Of a stretch of DNA of 64,000 nucleotides, positions 34,101-46,192 are shown piece by piece. Origin of the DNA: Pseudocercospora fijiensis CIRAD86 (lineage: Eukaryota; Ascomycota; Dothideomycetes; Mycosphaerellales; Mycosphaerellaceae); assembly GCF_000340215.1 (NCBI RefSeq), contig NW_006921536.1, forward strand, positions 1,162,543 to 1,226,542, read 5' to 3'. How positions within the stretch are numbered: the stretch's first letter is position 1; the number at the start of each line of letters is the position of its first letter. A program made the translations under genes and the position numbers. Below the pieces are notes generated by a model. The model was not told the DNA's origin. It ran no database searches and saw only the letters and a list, made by a program, of their open reading frames with translations.

Positions 34101-34835
34101 TAACAAGAGGCAACTAGGCTAACAAACTAAGTCGATTAGAGACCTGTCTACGAAATAGCGCTAGCAAAAGTGTCTAATACGATAACGACGGCTAATTAGA
34201 AGATTAGAATAGCGCAGACAACCTTACTTATAGGGTACGTTACTAGTGCCTATATTATTACTTCGAAGCCTTACTTCCTTTAACTAACTAGAGCCCGCTA
34301 CGCTTTACTAAGTAATAACTACGATAGTGTAGTAGTATAATTAGAGGTAGCGTCTCTATTTTATACTGCGAATCCTAACTAATTAGATTAAAGTAAGCAA
34401 AGCACATTTATCTAATCCTTTACTTGTCTTAATTAGACGCTACCTAAGCGAGACCCGTTAACAACCGATAATATAATATAGAAGGCGCAAATTACTATTA
34501 TAATCCGAACTAGCATAGCTGTTTAAAAGGATTAGTCTGTACTTTAACTACGTAGGAAGAAAATAGTTCCTAGTAATAGGGGCTATATATAAAGGTATAT
34601 AGACCTCCTCGGGGGTTTTCCGCAGTCTAGAGTATATAACGATATCCTTTAGGGTACTCGGGGTATAAAATAAGACTCTCTTATATATAGTGTAGATTCA
34701 AAACCAACTTTTTGCTGTTTTAATAAAGTACTACACAAGAAGGAGAAAAGATTAGTTTTTCTTTTGTTTTTATATAAAGAAGCATTAACTACCTTGCCTA
34801 AATAGGAGCACTTTTTTAGCTAAGGTAAGGGGGTA

Positions 34836-35014
34836 TATAACGCATAGCTAAGGTTATATAACTCTTAGCAGCTTACGTAACTCTTAGCAAAGCTAGGGAA
34901 ATATTAACACCTGTTCTTAACACTTTTTTAGATAGAGTTAGTTAATTAGAACTATTATAATAGACACCCCTAAAAACAGTGTTATAATGTAACTAATAAG
35001 AAGGGCGCGTTATA
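34836..35014 (+). repeat. Copia-2 3' LTR
   Basis: It starts TATAACGCATAGC (TG changed to TA) after the GGGGG purine tract and ends GGGCGCGTTATA. The target duplication CGAAT follows. Confidence 0.92.
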
Positions 35015-35540
35015 CGAATCCGTAATTCTCCGGTCGAATTTAGAGTGCTTGTGTTATCCTACTATTAAGTCTAGGCCTTAAGACTATCTAAGTCCTCTTT
35101 AAGGAGTCTTTTCGCCGATGCTTGCGTAAAGACAGATAGATAATAAGATGCTATAGGCTTCTATAAGGTATAATTATAGTAGCATGTTCCTTAGAGTGTA
35201 TAGTATTTAGGGTTTATTACGTGCCTAATACCTTAGGCTGCAACTGCCGCACGTTATCTTTAGACTTCCTATAGAAATAGTCCTTCTTCCTAATATATTA
35301 GATATACTAAGCATATTCGAATACTAGATAGGTTTCTTAATAGATCTCTTAGTACTCTTACTAGTAATACTATAGTAATAATAGTATATAGAAAGTTATA
35401 AAGTAAAATACTACTAGTATATTATATATAATACTAGATACTAGTATTAATTATAGTATTTTTATAGTAGGAGTCTAATTAGATTCAAGTTATCTATTAG
35501 TTACCTAGTAAAATTATAACTTTATAAGTATATAATTATT
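35015..35540. other. Island continuation; AT-rich stretch
   Basis: This resumes the sequence interrupted at 28503. From about 35340 to 35540 it is very AT-rich, with many TAGTAATA/TACTAGTA-like words. No gene was seen. It borders the truncated start of the chromovirus at about 35541. Confidence 0.45.
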
Positions 35541-35934
35541 AATACTACTTCCGTCGGAAAATACTAAACTATTCTAAAATCTAGAAATAAACGAACTATA
35601 GAAGAGTATAATCGAGAAGGATACGTTATAATAGACGGTGCTATAAAAGGTCCGAAAGGAAGCTAGGTTATTATAGCCGGAAATTAAGGCGAAAATCCAA
35701 ATAGGAGACTATACCACAGACCTAAAAGGGTTCCTCCGCTACCGAGGCAAACTCTAGGTCCTAGGAGCGCTAGGTACTACGGAGGCTAAGTATAAAGATA
35801 TAGGGACCGAGGAACTCTAATAGGATCTATTACGTACGAAGATTATCTAATCGGTCTACGACTCGCCGCTATACGGCTACTCTAGCCGGGATTCTACCGC
35901 TTCTATACTAGGCCGCGACTTCTACTAGCCGCTA
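35541..35934 (+). pseudogene. Chromovirus (element 4) Pol fragment: RNase H-integrase hinge and HHCC
   Basis: The plus-strand frame reads GDYTTDLKGFLRYRGKL, then VYDSPLYGYSSRDSTASILG and RDFYQPLYN (Q from TAG). This is the integrase zinc-binding start (normally HDSPLxGHxGRxxT...WPGM). The frame continues after element B at 41847. The 5' part of element 4 is missing. Confidence 0.8.
35930..35934 (+). repeat. Element B target-site duplication, left
   Basis: CGCTA here and at 41847-41851 flanks element B. Removing B restores the integrase reading frame of element 4. Confidence 0.8.
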
Positions 35935-36119
35935 TATAATAGGGGTTATATAAGTAGGTAGATAATATAGTCGAGAAGCGTATAGTATTCGATAAGGTCT
36001 ATAAAGAAGGGAGAGGAAAGTTAGGAAGTTAGGCTAACGCTAAGCGCTAAGCCCTACCTAAGGCACTAAGACCCTAGCTTTACTCGGCCGGTTATATGCC
36101 TTTTATATGCCCTCTAATA
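35935..36119 (-). repeat. Element B 3' LTR
   Basis: It begins TATAATAGGGG and ends CCCTCTAATA on the plus strand, the inverse of TGTTAGGG...CCCCTATTACA after RIP. On the minus strand it is preceded by the purine tract AGAAGGGAAG. Confidence 0.88.
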
Positions 36120-36465
36120 TAGGCTTCCCTTCTAAAGGCTACGCCCTCGTAGCTATCCTTATTATCCCCTCGCTAAGTTAGCAATCTAATAAGCTATACT
36201 TCTTACGCGCTAAATTAAACGCTTAATTACTAAATACGTTATTATTAACTCTATAGTTAACCCTACTTCTATTATACTACCACTCTCCTAACTAAGCTAT
36301 AATAGCGGAATACTAATAGGGCGCGCGGGCGCGTAAGGTTAGCGATAGCAAGGCAGGTAATAGTAAGGTTTTAGTAGCAAGAATAATACTAGGTAAAGTT
36401 AGCAGTCGATAGTAGCCTATAACTAGTAGATAGCTAATACTACCCCCGGGGTATTATTAATCCTA
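36120..36465. other. Element B 3' untranslated region
   Basis: This stretch lies between the chromodomain stop and the polypurine tract of element B. It contains GGGCGCGCGGGCGCG at about 36329 and no coding frame. Confidence 0.5.
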
Positions 36466-39400
36466 AGCTACGACACTACGTTATATAGTCTTCTTAACCT
36501 TCTTCTTACTATCCTTAGTAGCTCTATATTCTTATAGCAACTCGGTTATGTCTTTAAAGGATTGTTCGGTCTCCTACGAGTCCTACTTAGGAGTGTAGCC
36601 TTGCTAGCGTAGTAGGTACTCCTTCTAGCCCTTCCTTGTCCGGTCCTTTAGTATACGTTCTACCTACTATAGCTCTTTACTATTAGCTAATATATCTTCG
36701 TACTCGGCAGGGGCCTCTTCGGCGCCCTTACGGTAGTAATATAGTTTAAGGAGCGAGATATAGAAAGTGTCGTAGATAGTGTAATATGGTAGAAGCTATA
36801 GTCGATAGGCCTAGCTATTACCCTTAGGTTCTCGAATATAGAAGGGGCTAATAAACCTTAGTACTAGTTTAGGGCGTATTTTGCTATTAGGGGAAGGGTG
36901 CTTACGAATACGGAGGTTCTTAGTATTTAGTGTAACTATATCGCCTTATTTAAAGGCTATTAGTATATAATGCTTATCGTAATAGGCCTTTTAGTAGGCC
37001 TATGCTTTCTTTAGCTTGTTAGCTATCTTAGTATAGATTTTTTGTATCTTCTATATACGTTCTATAGCTGCTAGTGTTTCTAATTAACCGGCTTCCCTTC
37101 CTTAGCGCTCGGCCTCGAGCGACTATTATAGCATACCTAGGTTACAGCCTATTATCGCGTAGTACGGTAACACCTTAGTCGATAAGTAGACAGCGTTATT
37201 ATATACAAATTCGGCTAGTTATAGGAGGTCTACCTACTTGTTAGGGTCCTAGTTAATATAACTACGTTAGTAATACTATAGAGTAGCATTTTGTCTCTCG
37301 GTCTAACTATTAGTCTATAGATAGAAGGCTATCGATAGCCGATGCCTTAGTCTTAGTTATAGGCATATCTCGCTCTAATAGTGCGATATAAAGATAGAGC
37401 TACGGTCTAATACTAGACCTTTAGGGGTACCCTAATAGGTATAGAAGATATTATACTATAGGGCTTCTACCAGGTTAACTAATAACTAATCCTTCCTAGC
37501 GGGAATATATCGGGCGCTTTTAGTAAAGCGGTCGACGACGACTAGAATAGCGTCGAATATATCCTTACTACTACGCCTTTTAGCGGTAGGAAGGCCTATA
37601 ATAAAGTTAAGTATAAGCTTAGTAAATAGCTTATTAGGAATAGGAAGCGAGGACAACTCGCTAAATAGTAGGTACCTTAGTACTTTAACCCTCTAGCAAA
37701 CAGTATAGGTATTTATATACTCCTTTATATCCTGCTTACTATTTAGCTAGTAGTATATACGTAATAATAGCTCGTGCGACCTCTCTATACTATAGTAACT
37801 AGCAAGCTTACTATTATAGTGTTGCTTAAGAATCTCTTATCGAATCGATTGCTTAGCAGCTATATATAAGCGGCCTTTATAGCGTAGGTGCCTAGCACTA
37901 TCGATTAACTAGTTGTTCTTACTCTTGCCGGATCGAGTCTCGCGCCTATTCGTAAGCTAAGTAAGGCGGTTAATAGCAAAGGCGTCCCTCTACTAAGTAC
38001 GTAATAGCTTACTTATAAAGGCTTAACTATTACCTTACGTAAGGTCGCTTAATAGCACTCTCGCTATCTTGCGTAGTACGTACTATATATATCTAGTAGC
38101 ACTAGTAGCCGGATTAACTATATTAGTGCTATCGTCGCTATTACTATAGATAGCGACGTTAATTATAGGATCTCTATAGTCTACTCTAGCGTGTTTGCTC
38201 TTGCTCTTTACGCGTACTATTAATATAGTAGGAATACCTTTGTATTATATACTAGCGCGGTGTCCGGAAGTCCGCTTATCCTACTACTATATAGCAATAT
38301 CTATAGCGATCTTATATTATAGGATAGAAAACAATAAATTAATAGACTAGGTTTCGCTATCGTAATTAGGCCGTCTCGATAGTCTATTAGCAGGGTTACT
38401 AACGCCTAGCCGATATAGAATATTAAAATCGAACCTAGCGAGGTAGACGGCCTATCTAGCCTATCGACCTATAACTTTAGTAACCTTAGTAATTCTACGA
38501 AGGTTGTTATAGTCGGTATAGACCTCTATAGTATGCTATGCACTATTAAGATAGTGTCGCTAATGCTTAAAGGCCTCTATGATTGCTAATAGCTATTACT
38601 CGTACGTCTCGTAGCGGCGCTCTATATTAATTATCTTCCTCGAGAAGAAGGCAATCGGATGCTAGTAGCTATCGGTAGTAGACTGCTATAATAGAATAGC
38701 GGATATACTATACTATAAAGCGTTAGTTTCAATCTTTAGGGGCTTATATGCCTTAAAATAATATAATAAAGGGGTAGTAGTAAACCGCTCCTTTAAATCG
38801 TTAAAAGCGGCTTATGTTTTGTTAGTCTACCGGAGCTCTCTTAAAGGGTTGTTCTTTGTTTTAGCAAGCTTAGTTAATAGTAAAACGTAGCGTAAATAGC
38901 CCTTAATAAAGCGACGGTAGAAGTTAGTAAAACTAAGGAACGATTAGAGTTCCTTAACCGTCGTAGGCGTAGGCTATTTAGTAATAGTCTTTACGCGGTT
39001 CGGGTCGGCCTTAACGCCTTTAGTAGAGACTAAAAAGCCTAAGAAAGGCACCTCCTTAGCAGTAAAGGTGCATTTAGAAGGCTTGTAGTATAGGCTATAG
39101 GCCCGTAGGCGATTAAGTACTTTTCTAATAGCAGCCTAATAGTTAGCAATATTAGGTAAATAAGTATAAATTAGTATGTTATTAAGGTAGACAATATATA
39201 GGTAGTCTAGTAGGCTAGATAGGGCCCTATTAATATAGGACTAGAATGTCGTAGGCGCGTTAGCTAGGCTAAAAGGCATTACTAAATATTCAAAATAGCC
39301 GTAACGGGTACGGAAGGCTGTCTTCTATTCGTTACCCCTCCGGATACGGATGCGATAGTACGTATCCTTTAGGTCTAATATAGTATAAAAGCAGGCGCCT

Positions 39401-41640
39401 AATAGGCTATCTAATGTCTTATTAATAAGCGGAAGTAGATAGCGGTCCTTAATAGTTATAGCGTTTAGCCTACGATAGTTAATATATAGGCGCAGGCTAC
39501 TATCCTTCTTTAGAACAAACAGGATTAGTACGCTAGCGGGGCTATTACTATACCTTATCCGCCTATTAGTAAGGTTCTTATCTAGGTATTTACGAAGAAT
39601 AGCTAGCTCTCTTTTACTAAGGTTGTATAGTAGGCTAAAGGGCACTTCCTTACCTTCTATTACTTTAATCTTATAATCTATCTCTTTTAATAGTAGCAGT
39701 ATAGCGGCTAGATAGTGCCTAAACATATTAACGTAGGTTTCTCGGATCGGTAGGGGAATGCGCTCGAGCTAGTTAGGTTCTATAATATTAGGATAGCTAG
39801 GAGGTTTATCCTCTTCGAGAAGGTCGGTAGTAGGGTCGGCAGCTATAAGATTGCTAATAAATAGGACTTTAGCGTCGTTAGGGCATTTACCGGGATCGAT
39901 ATAGTTAATGTCCTCCTCCCTAGCTATTCTAAAGCGCTAATATTAGCTGCTAAGGTCTATCTATATAGCATAGTGCTTTAGTATAGGATTACTAAGTACG
40001 ATAGTAGCCCCGTAGTAGAGGTTATCTATATTAATAGCATAGGTAGTAAAGTCTAGGAGCCTCTTATTTCTAATATTATCCTTTAAGACTATATAGATAT
40101 AGTATACGCTATAGGTTTAGTATCTAGCCTTATTAAACTAAGCAAGGGTTAGTATATTAGTATAGTATAATTGCTTTAGGTCTAGGTGCTTAGCAGTGCG
40201 ATAGTTAATAAGGGCACTAACTAAATTTCCTAGATCTAGTATAACCTTAGTCTTATAATTACTATTATATATGTTATAGATAAGGCAGTCTCGTATAATT
40301 GCTAGCTATATATTAATAGTCCTACGCCGTACTAGGCTAATAGTTACTATAGCGCTTATTCTTTTTTCGAGCGATCGGGAAGGCTTACTATAATAGGGGT
40401 CGTATTTGCCGATATAAGCCTCCTTCTATAGTTAGTAGTAGCACGTTTAATTCGGGCCTAGTCCTTTAGCTTATTATATATACCGAGCAAGTAACTAGTA
40501 CTATCGCAGTTGAAGTACTTAAAACTAGTTAGTAGAGTACCGCTATTGCTAACTAAAGGCCGTTTAGTTTAATAGGGGTATCCGCCTCTTCCGCGGCCCC
40601 TACCTCGCTAGGTATTGCTTCCCCGATATAGCCTAGACCGATTGTTCCTACGGCCTCGCTAAGAGGGGTTATTATTGTTGTCCTTGTCGGTTTTATTAGC
40701 CTTGCCCTAGTAGCTACCTCCCCTACGGTTGCTATAGTTATTATTATTAGGCTAGATTTTCGACTCTAGTCGCTTCTAAGCCTATACGGCCTATTCGGCT
40801 ATATCGACCTTAACTATAAATTCTAGGCGACTAAGGTATTGTTCGAATATACGGCGGCGGTCTAGTTTAAGGGCAAGTTCCTATCTTAGTTTAGGTCGTA
40901 TTTCTATAATCTATACTAAATTATCCTTAGTTAGTAAGTCGTCCTTAATAGCCCTTAGGCGGATTTAGAAGGCCTAAGCTGTTTTATTAGGCTTCTGTTT
41001 AGCGTAGAGGAATTGCTCCTAAGTACGCTATTGTCTTAAATAGGGGTTGCTAAGTGTATTTAGTATAGTATCCTTATATGTTTGCTAGTCGATTAAGGTC
41101 TAATCTTCGAGGGAGTTAAAGTAGTCGTCCTAGGTTCTCTTAGAGTCGCTATCGATATATTATATAGTATAGACGACTAGGGTATAGTCGGTTAGTAGTG
41201 CTTTTAGTATATTACGCTAGTTAAGCTCGCAGTTACGAATATAGTCGTTATACTATTTCCTACTAGAGCCGTTAAATATAGTATAGTCCTTAAGCTTAGC
41301 ATCCTTCCTTAGTACTAGCTCTTCTACTAGTAGTATACCGAGCTTAGCTATAAGGCGTTAGATAGCCGCGAAGTTATTACGGACTTCCTTCTCTCGTTAT
41401 AGTACCTAAAGCTTAGTACGTAAACAGGTTCTTAGGCCCGCAAGGTTAGGCAGTCCGAATAGTAGATAGCTATCTCGTAGGCCTATAGTAAAGCCTCTAT
41501 TTAAGATATTATCGTAGTCGTCTATAGCTAGATTAGTAGTTCTTTAGCGTATACGTATTGTTTTTATAGGAGGCTTGTTTTAGTGCGAATTCGAGTCGTA
41601 TTCCTAAATCGATTAACTATCTAGCTACTGCCCTTAAAGG
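36466..41640 (-). pseudogene. Element B Gag-Pol with chromodomain
   Basis: In minus-strand order: Gag (41640 to about 40440) ending in a zinc knuckle that reads KYFNCDSTSYLLG at about 40515-40460; protease region (about 40300-40000, decayed); RT (about 39800-38950), which includes the longest uninterrupted stretch, 39726-39325 (VIEGKEVPFSLLYNLSKREL, FVLKKDSSLRLYINYRRLN); RNase H (about 38800-38350); integrase core (about 37600-37050, IFISHYQSEIC, QTNSQTERQNATL); and a chromodomain at about 36660-36480 (VERILKDRTRKGQKEYLLR). Chromodomains direct integration to heterochromatin marked by H3K9 methylation. RIP-type stops are frequent. Confidence 0.88.
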
Positions 41641-41655
41641 GTAGATCGAATACTA

Positions 41656-41846
41656 TATAATAGGGGTTATATAAGCAGGTAGATAGTGTAGTCGAGAAGC
41701 GTATAGTATTCGATAAGGTCTATAAAGAAGGGAGAGGAAAGTTAGGAAGTTAGGCTAACGCTAAGCGCTAAGCCCTTAGGCTACCTAAGGTACTAAGACC
41801 CTAGCTTTACTCGGCCGGTTATATGCCTTTTATATGCCCTCTAATA
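41656..41846 (-). repeat. Element B 5' LTR with adjacent primer site
   Basis: This near-identical partner of 35935-36119 has a few-base insertion (GGCTACC near 41780). On the minus strand it is followed directly by TAGTATTCGATCTACCC, also found after the LTR of element A at 47371. That is the primer-binding site, probably TGG-initial before RIP. The tRNA was not identified. Confidence 0.88.
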
Positions 41847-43135
41847 CGCTATAGTCGAAGTAACTAAGGCAGTTTCTACGAAACTACGATTACTATAGGC
41901 GTAATAAAGTATAGAGAGAATATAAGTACGGCCTCCTAAAACGTCTCCTAGTTCCCGACTGTTTCTTCTAGGAAATCTCGATAGACTTTATAACCGACCT
42001 TCCCGAATCCGGAGGAAACTGCTACCTCTAGGTAATTAAGGACCGTCTTAGTTAATAGATTACCCTAATCGGTACCCCCTTTATAAAAGTAGAGAAATAC
42101 GCGGTTTTATTCCTAAAATACTAAGTTAGGTATTACGGACTACCTCGAGCGATTACTAGCGATAGAGGTATAAATTAGACAAGTACGTTCTAGAAAGAAA
42201 TATATAGACTTTTCGGCGTAAAGTAGAGGTTAAGCTTAGCTTACTACCCGCAAACCGACGGAGGCCCTAAACGCGCGAACTAGGATATCTAAGCGTACCT
42301 TCGAAACTAAATATAGTCCGACTAGGATTAGTAGCTACCTACGGTAGAACTAGCGTTTAACGGACGTTACTAGGCGGGATTAGGAATAAGCCTATTCTTC
42401 GCGACTTACGGATACGAGTCTACGTCTCTTATTATACTAGAAGAGGACCCCTCGGTCGATAGAAGGCTAAATATAGTAAAGCGAGCGGAGGAGTTTATAG
42501 ATAAAATTAAGAAGATCTTAGATCTATATTAAGTATAGATAGCGGAGATAGCGTAGAAATAAGAGGATAGCGCGAATAGAACGAGGATACTAGTACCGAA
42601 GTACTAAGTCGGTAATAAGGTCTAGCTCGATCTAAGAAACTACTAAACCGATAGGCCTAAGAAGAGCCTCGACTCGAAATATACTAAGTATATAGTCGAG
42701 GAAGTATTATTACTAGTATCCGTACGTCTCTCGGATATTCTAAGCAATATTTATCTAGTATTCTATACCGACCTTCTACGACTCGCTAGTAAAGACCTAC
42801 TACTAGGATAGGAAATCGACGACGAATAACTAGACCCTATATTATTTAAGACGTAAGAAGAATAGCAGGTCGAGGATATTCTATACGCTTAGAGAAAGAA
42901 ATAAGATAGGGGACGAGAAGTACTTATAAAATAGTAGGATTACTATAAACCTATTTAGGAAACCCTAGATAATATAGCGAATACTATAGCGCTAGACGAT
43001 TTCGAAGCGAAATATAGTAATATCGAGACAAACGACGGACTATTAGAAGATTAGGAAAAGAGAGGGAAACGACGGAGTTAAAGTAGTACCCTAGCGCTTC
43101 GCTATAGGGACGAGGATAATAGGTTAATTAGTTTT
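41847..43135 (+). pseudogene. Chromovirus (element 4) integrase, continued
   Basis: The frame resumes with GLLKRLLVPDCFF, EISIDFITDLPESGGNCYL and YGLPRAITSDRGINWTSTFW (Trp from TAG). It continues with AYYPQTDGGPKRAN and ends near LRYRDEDNRLISFTN. These are the integrase catalytic Asp-Asp-Glu core and C-terminal domain of chromoviruses. I did not see a clear chromodomain at the end. Confidence 0.85.
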
Positions 43136-43980
43136 ACTAACTTACTAATTTTTAGGGGGGTATTATTATTTATTAGGAAAGTTTAAAAAGGGGGATACGA
43201 GTTTAGGTAAGAAATAGAGTTTATTTAGGTATTTATAAGTAAGTGCCGGCTCTCTAGCCGAAAATAATAGGTCCTCTTAGAATAGAAAAAGAAAAATATT
43301 ACTCTAAGAAATATCCGTATCCCGGCTAAGACTCTACGGAAATCCTTAATTTTTATTAGAATTAGAATTAGAATTATCCGGACCCTCTCGATTAGCGCCG
43401 AGCTTTAGAGTAGTAGGAATTCCTCTAAAAGGAAAGATTAGCGCGAGAAAACGGATAGAGGACTAGATACGACTTACGTTTAGAACTACTAAGCTACGAT
43501 ATTAGCGACTATATTCGTTACCTCCGCGGCTACTATACTAGAGGATTAGGTTAGCGGGGCTTTTACGATAGGAATCGGGGAAAACAAACCTAGATAGTAA
43601 ACCCTATAGCTAGAGGGACTTTAAAGTCTTCTAGGCCTTAAGAACCTTTAGCAAATCGGTATACTTAGTACCGATATTATTATGTATTATACGGGTAAAA
43701 CTAGCGTAGGCTATATAGGCTATTATTAAGATATTAATTAAGAGGCTATCTAAATTAATAACGAGTTAAAGAAGGAAGAGAGAGAGGCTCTCTTACGGAA
43801 GAGGCTTTTATCTACTTAGTAGATACCTTAGGTTTTAGGTTACGTAATCTCGGATTTTATATATAGGTCGCTAGGATCGTAATAGTACTTTCCCCCTTTA
43901 TAGGCGACGTCTATAGCGCTTTATTTACTTATCGTTAAAGTATTACGATTATAGCGACTAATAGTAGAGCGCTCGGTTAT
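43136..43980. other. 3' ends of element 4 and element 3 (convergent)
   Basis: At about 43155 the purine run TTAGGGGGG precedes TATTATTATTTATTAGG, the likely start of the element 4 LTR on the plus strand. At about 43889-43902 the opposite strand has TAAAGGGGGAAAG, the likely polypurine tract of the minus-strand element 3. The LTR boundary between them could not be placed. Confidence 0.4.
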
Positions 43981-45605
43981 ATTAGTCTCGCGGAGTTAGT
44001 AATATATAGCGGTCGCGGTTTACGCGGGTAGCGAGTATAATAGTCCTTTACTACTTCTAGCGTATTAGTAATATTCTCGGTAACTTCCTATATCGGTTTA
44101 TTATACCTAATTTACTTTACTTTATACTAGGTACTCTTATCCTTTCCTTTTATATCTAATATTCTTTCTACTTTCTATTCTTCGTTCCTATCAATAGCTA
44201 GCGATAGTAGTAGTTCGTACTATTAACTAGATATATCTATCTTTAGTACTAGAGTTAGTAACGAGGTATAAAAGACGTTATATATACGTATTAAGTTAGG
44301 CAGCTTTAATTAGTACGCGTACGGTAATACGATTTTAACGATCTTATATAGTCTAGAGTTCTTAATATCGAGCTTAGTATTAGGTCAATTAGTACTTATT
44401 CCTTTAAGCGATAGAAAGATCTTATTACTAATATAATAGATAGGAGCGGGTCGGCGATATTAGTTAGTAGAGTCTTCTATATAGGATTACTAATATCTTA
44501 TCTATTTAATAAGATAGGCTTCGAGGATTTATAAGTAGTTAATCTAAGCTTAGATATCGTAGTTACGTAGTAGGTCTTCTTCTAGTAGCGTTAAAGGTTT
44601 ACTTCTAAGACGCGGATTATAGCCGTAACTAGCCTAGAACGGAGATAATTCTATAGTCTTAGAGGATATATTATTTATCGTAAACTTAGCGATAGGAAGC
44701 TACAGACTCTAATTATCTTGTTCGTAGTTTATATACGACCGGAGATATCTCTTAATAACTTCGTTTAAACGCTTAGTCTATCCGTTAGTCTATAGGTAAT
44801 AAGTATTTAATAGATTACGCTTAATACGTAGACGCCTATATAAGTAATTCTAGAACTTAGAGATAAATTATATATCTTAATTAGAGATAATAGTATCTAA
44901 GAGACTATAAAGTTTCTAGATATAAGCGAGATAGATATTAGCGACTACTTATATATCTAAGTATCCTTCCTTATATATAAATAGTATAAGATACCGTATC
45001 TTAGTTAGTCGATCTATAACAATAAGGATCGAGTTATAACTAGAGCTATTAGATAGACTAGTAATAAAGTCTATCGTTATACTTTTCTATCGAGTAGTCG
45101 GAATAGATAAAAGTCGGAGAAGTCCTCGTTTCGCCTATTCTAAGGATTTAATCTATAGATAGATATAGTAGACGCCGATATATCGTTCGATATTCTTATA
45201 TATTTATAGCTAGTAGTAGCTATAACTAACGAGATAGAACGTCTTTAAAATATCGGGATAGCCGGCGGTAGAATAGTTATAATATATATAGATAATATTA
45301 GTATATAGAGACTCGGACTTATCTATTTCCTTAGCTTCTAGTATATAAAGATAGTCGTAGTAAAATAAAAGATTATCTTTAATCTTATAATTTAAAAGAA
45401 ATAGAGGGAGATTATTAAATAGTTCTAATCTACTATAGAGATATCGCTTTACTTATTTAAAGAAGATATCTTTTAAAAAAGTATCTCGAATTTACTTACT
45501 AATACTCTTAGCGTTAATAAAGATCTCGGCGCCGAGAGTTTCTATAGTAAATATAGCTATATTATCGCTTATAGTATCGATATAAGCTTTTATAAAGTAA
45601 GGTTC

Positions 45606-45764
45606 CTCCTAACCCTAATCCTAACCCTAATCCTAAGGATTATTATCGTAAAAGATATAAGAGTTGTAAAATCGTCCGTTTCTTCGAGAATTATAATTAT
45701 TTACCTTAGGGTTACGTAACCCTATTCCTAACCCTAACCCTAACCCTAATCCTAATCCTAAGGA
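45606..45764 (-). repeat. In-frame telomere-like hexamer repeats in element 3 pol
   Basis: Two short arrays of CCTAACCCTAATC-type repeats (45606-45637 and 45718-45763) lie in the RNase H-integrase hinge. On the coding strand they stay in frame as (Q)D(Q)G and LGLGLG, with Q from TAG. They are best read as coding repeats made telomere-like by RIP. Confidence 0.6.
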
Positions 45765-45797
45765 AAAGATTTTATATATAGCAAATTATAGATCTAC

Positions 45798-46192
45798 TAG
45801 ACCCCGTAGTAGTTTAGTTTGCGAACTACAAAACCGTATATAGTTTGGTTTCTTAGCGCAGCTTAGCGGTTTAGGTCCGGTTTAGTTTGCTACCCCGCTA
45901 GTTCGGGGCTAGTTTCCGAGAAATCCTAACTAAACTACGACGACGTACGACGATATACGACGACCTCGGATCGAGTCCGGAACGCGACGGGGGCCCTATA
46001 TTGTATATGCTATACGAGTGCATCTATGTTTTAGGCTGTTTAGACGTATTCTAGGTAGGTTTTTTTCCGTAGCCGGTATATAGCCGGCAAAAACCGGTCC
46101 GTACACCGGTTTCTTAGCAAACCAAACTAAACCAAACCGGAATTTCGGCTTAGTAAACCAAACTAACCTAACCCGAACTACTTCGGGGTCTA
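45798..46192. mobile_element. hAT MITE (395 bp)
   Basis: The termini TAGACCCCGTAGTAGTTTAG and inverse TAGACCCCGAAGTAGTTCGG match the 10-kb hAT, as does the subterminal CGTATATAGTTTGGTTTCTTAGCG. Perfect 8-bp target duplications AGATCTAC lie at 45790-45797 and 46193-46200. It contains one GCCGG repeat cluster (about 46070-46090) and no coding capacity. It is a non-autonomous member mobilisable by the same transposase. Confidence 0.92.

Larger units (their letters stand above)
28504..35014 (+). mobile_element. Copia-2: structurally complete Ty1/Copia element
   Basis: Two nearly identical 179-bp LTRs (28504-28682 and 34836-35014; TGTAACG...GTTATA), a perfect 5-bp target duplication, a primer-binding site directly after the left LTR, a polypurine tract (TAAGGTAAGGGGG) before the right LTR and one Gag-Pol frame define a complete element of 6511 bp. 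The coding part is RIP-damaged. It splits the island that continues at 35015. Confidence 0.92.
35935..41846 (-). mobile_element. Element B: complete minus-strand chromovirus (Ty3/Gypsy)
   Basis: LTRs of 185 bp (35935-36119) and 191 bp (41656-41846) bound Gag, protease, RT, RNase H, integrase and a C-terminal chromodomain, all on the minus strand. The target duplication is CGCTA. Its RT region is closely related to that of element A (63780-64000), so the two are the same family. Confidence 0.9.

Noticed and set aside
45606..45764. Interstitial telomere repeats (CCCTAA)n suggesting a chromosome end or fusion
   Set aside because: The arrays are short and irregular, mix CCCTAA with TCCTAA, and lie in frame inside the element 3 polyprotein. 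RIP of CAGGRT coding repeats explains the telomere-like look.
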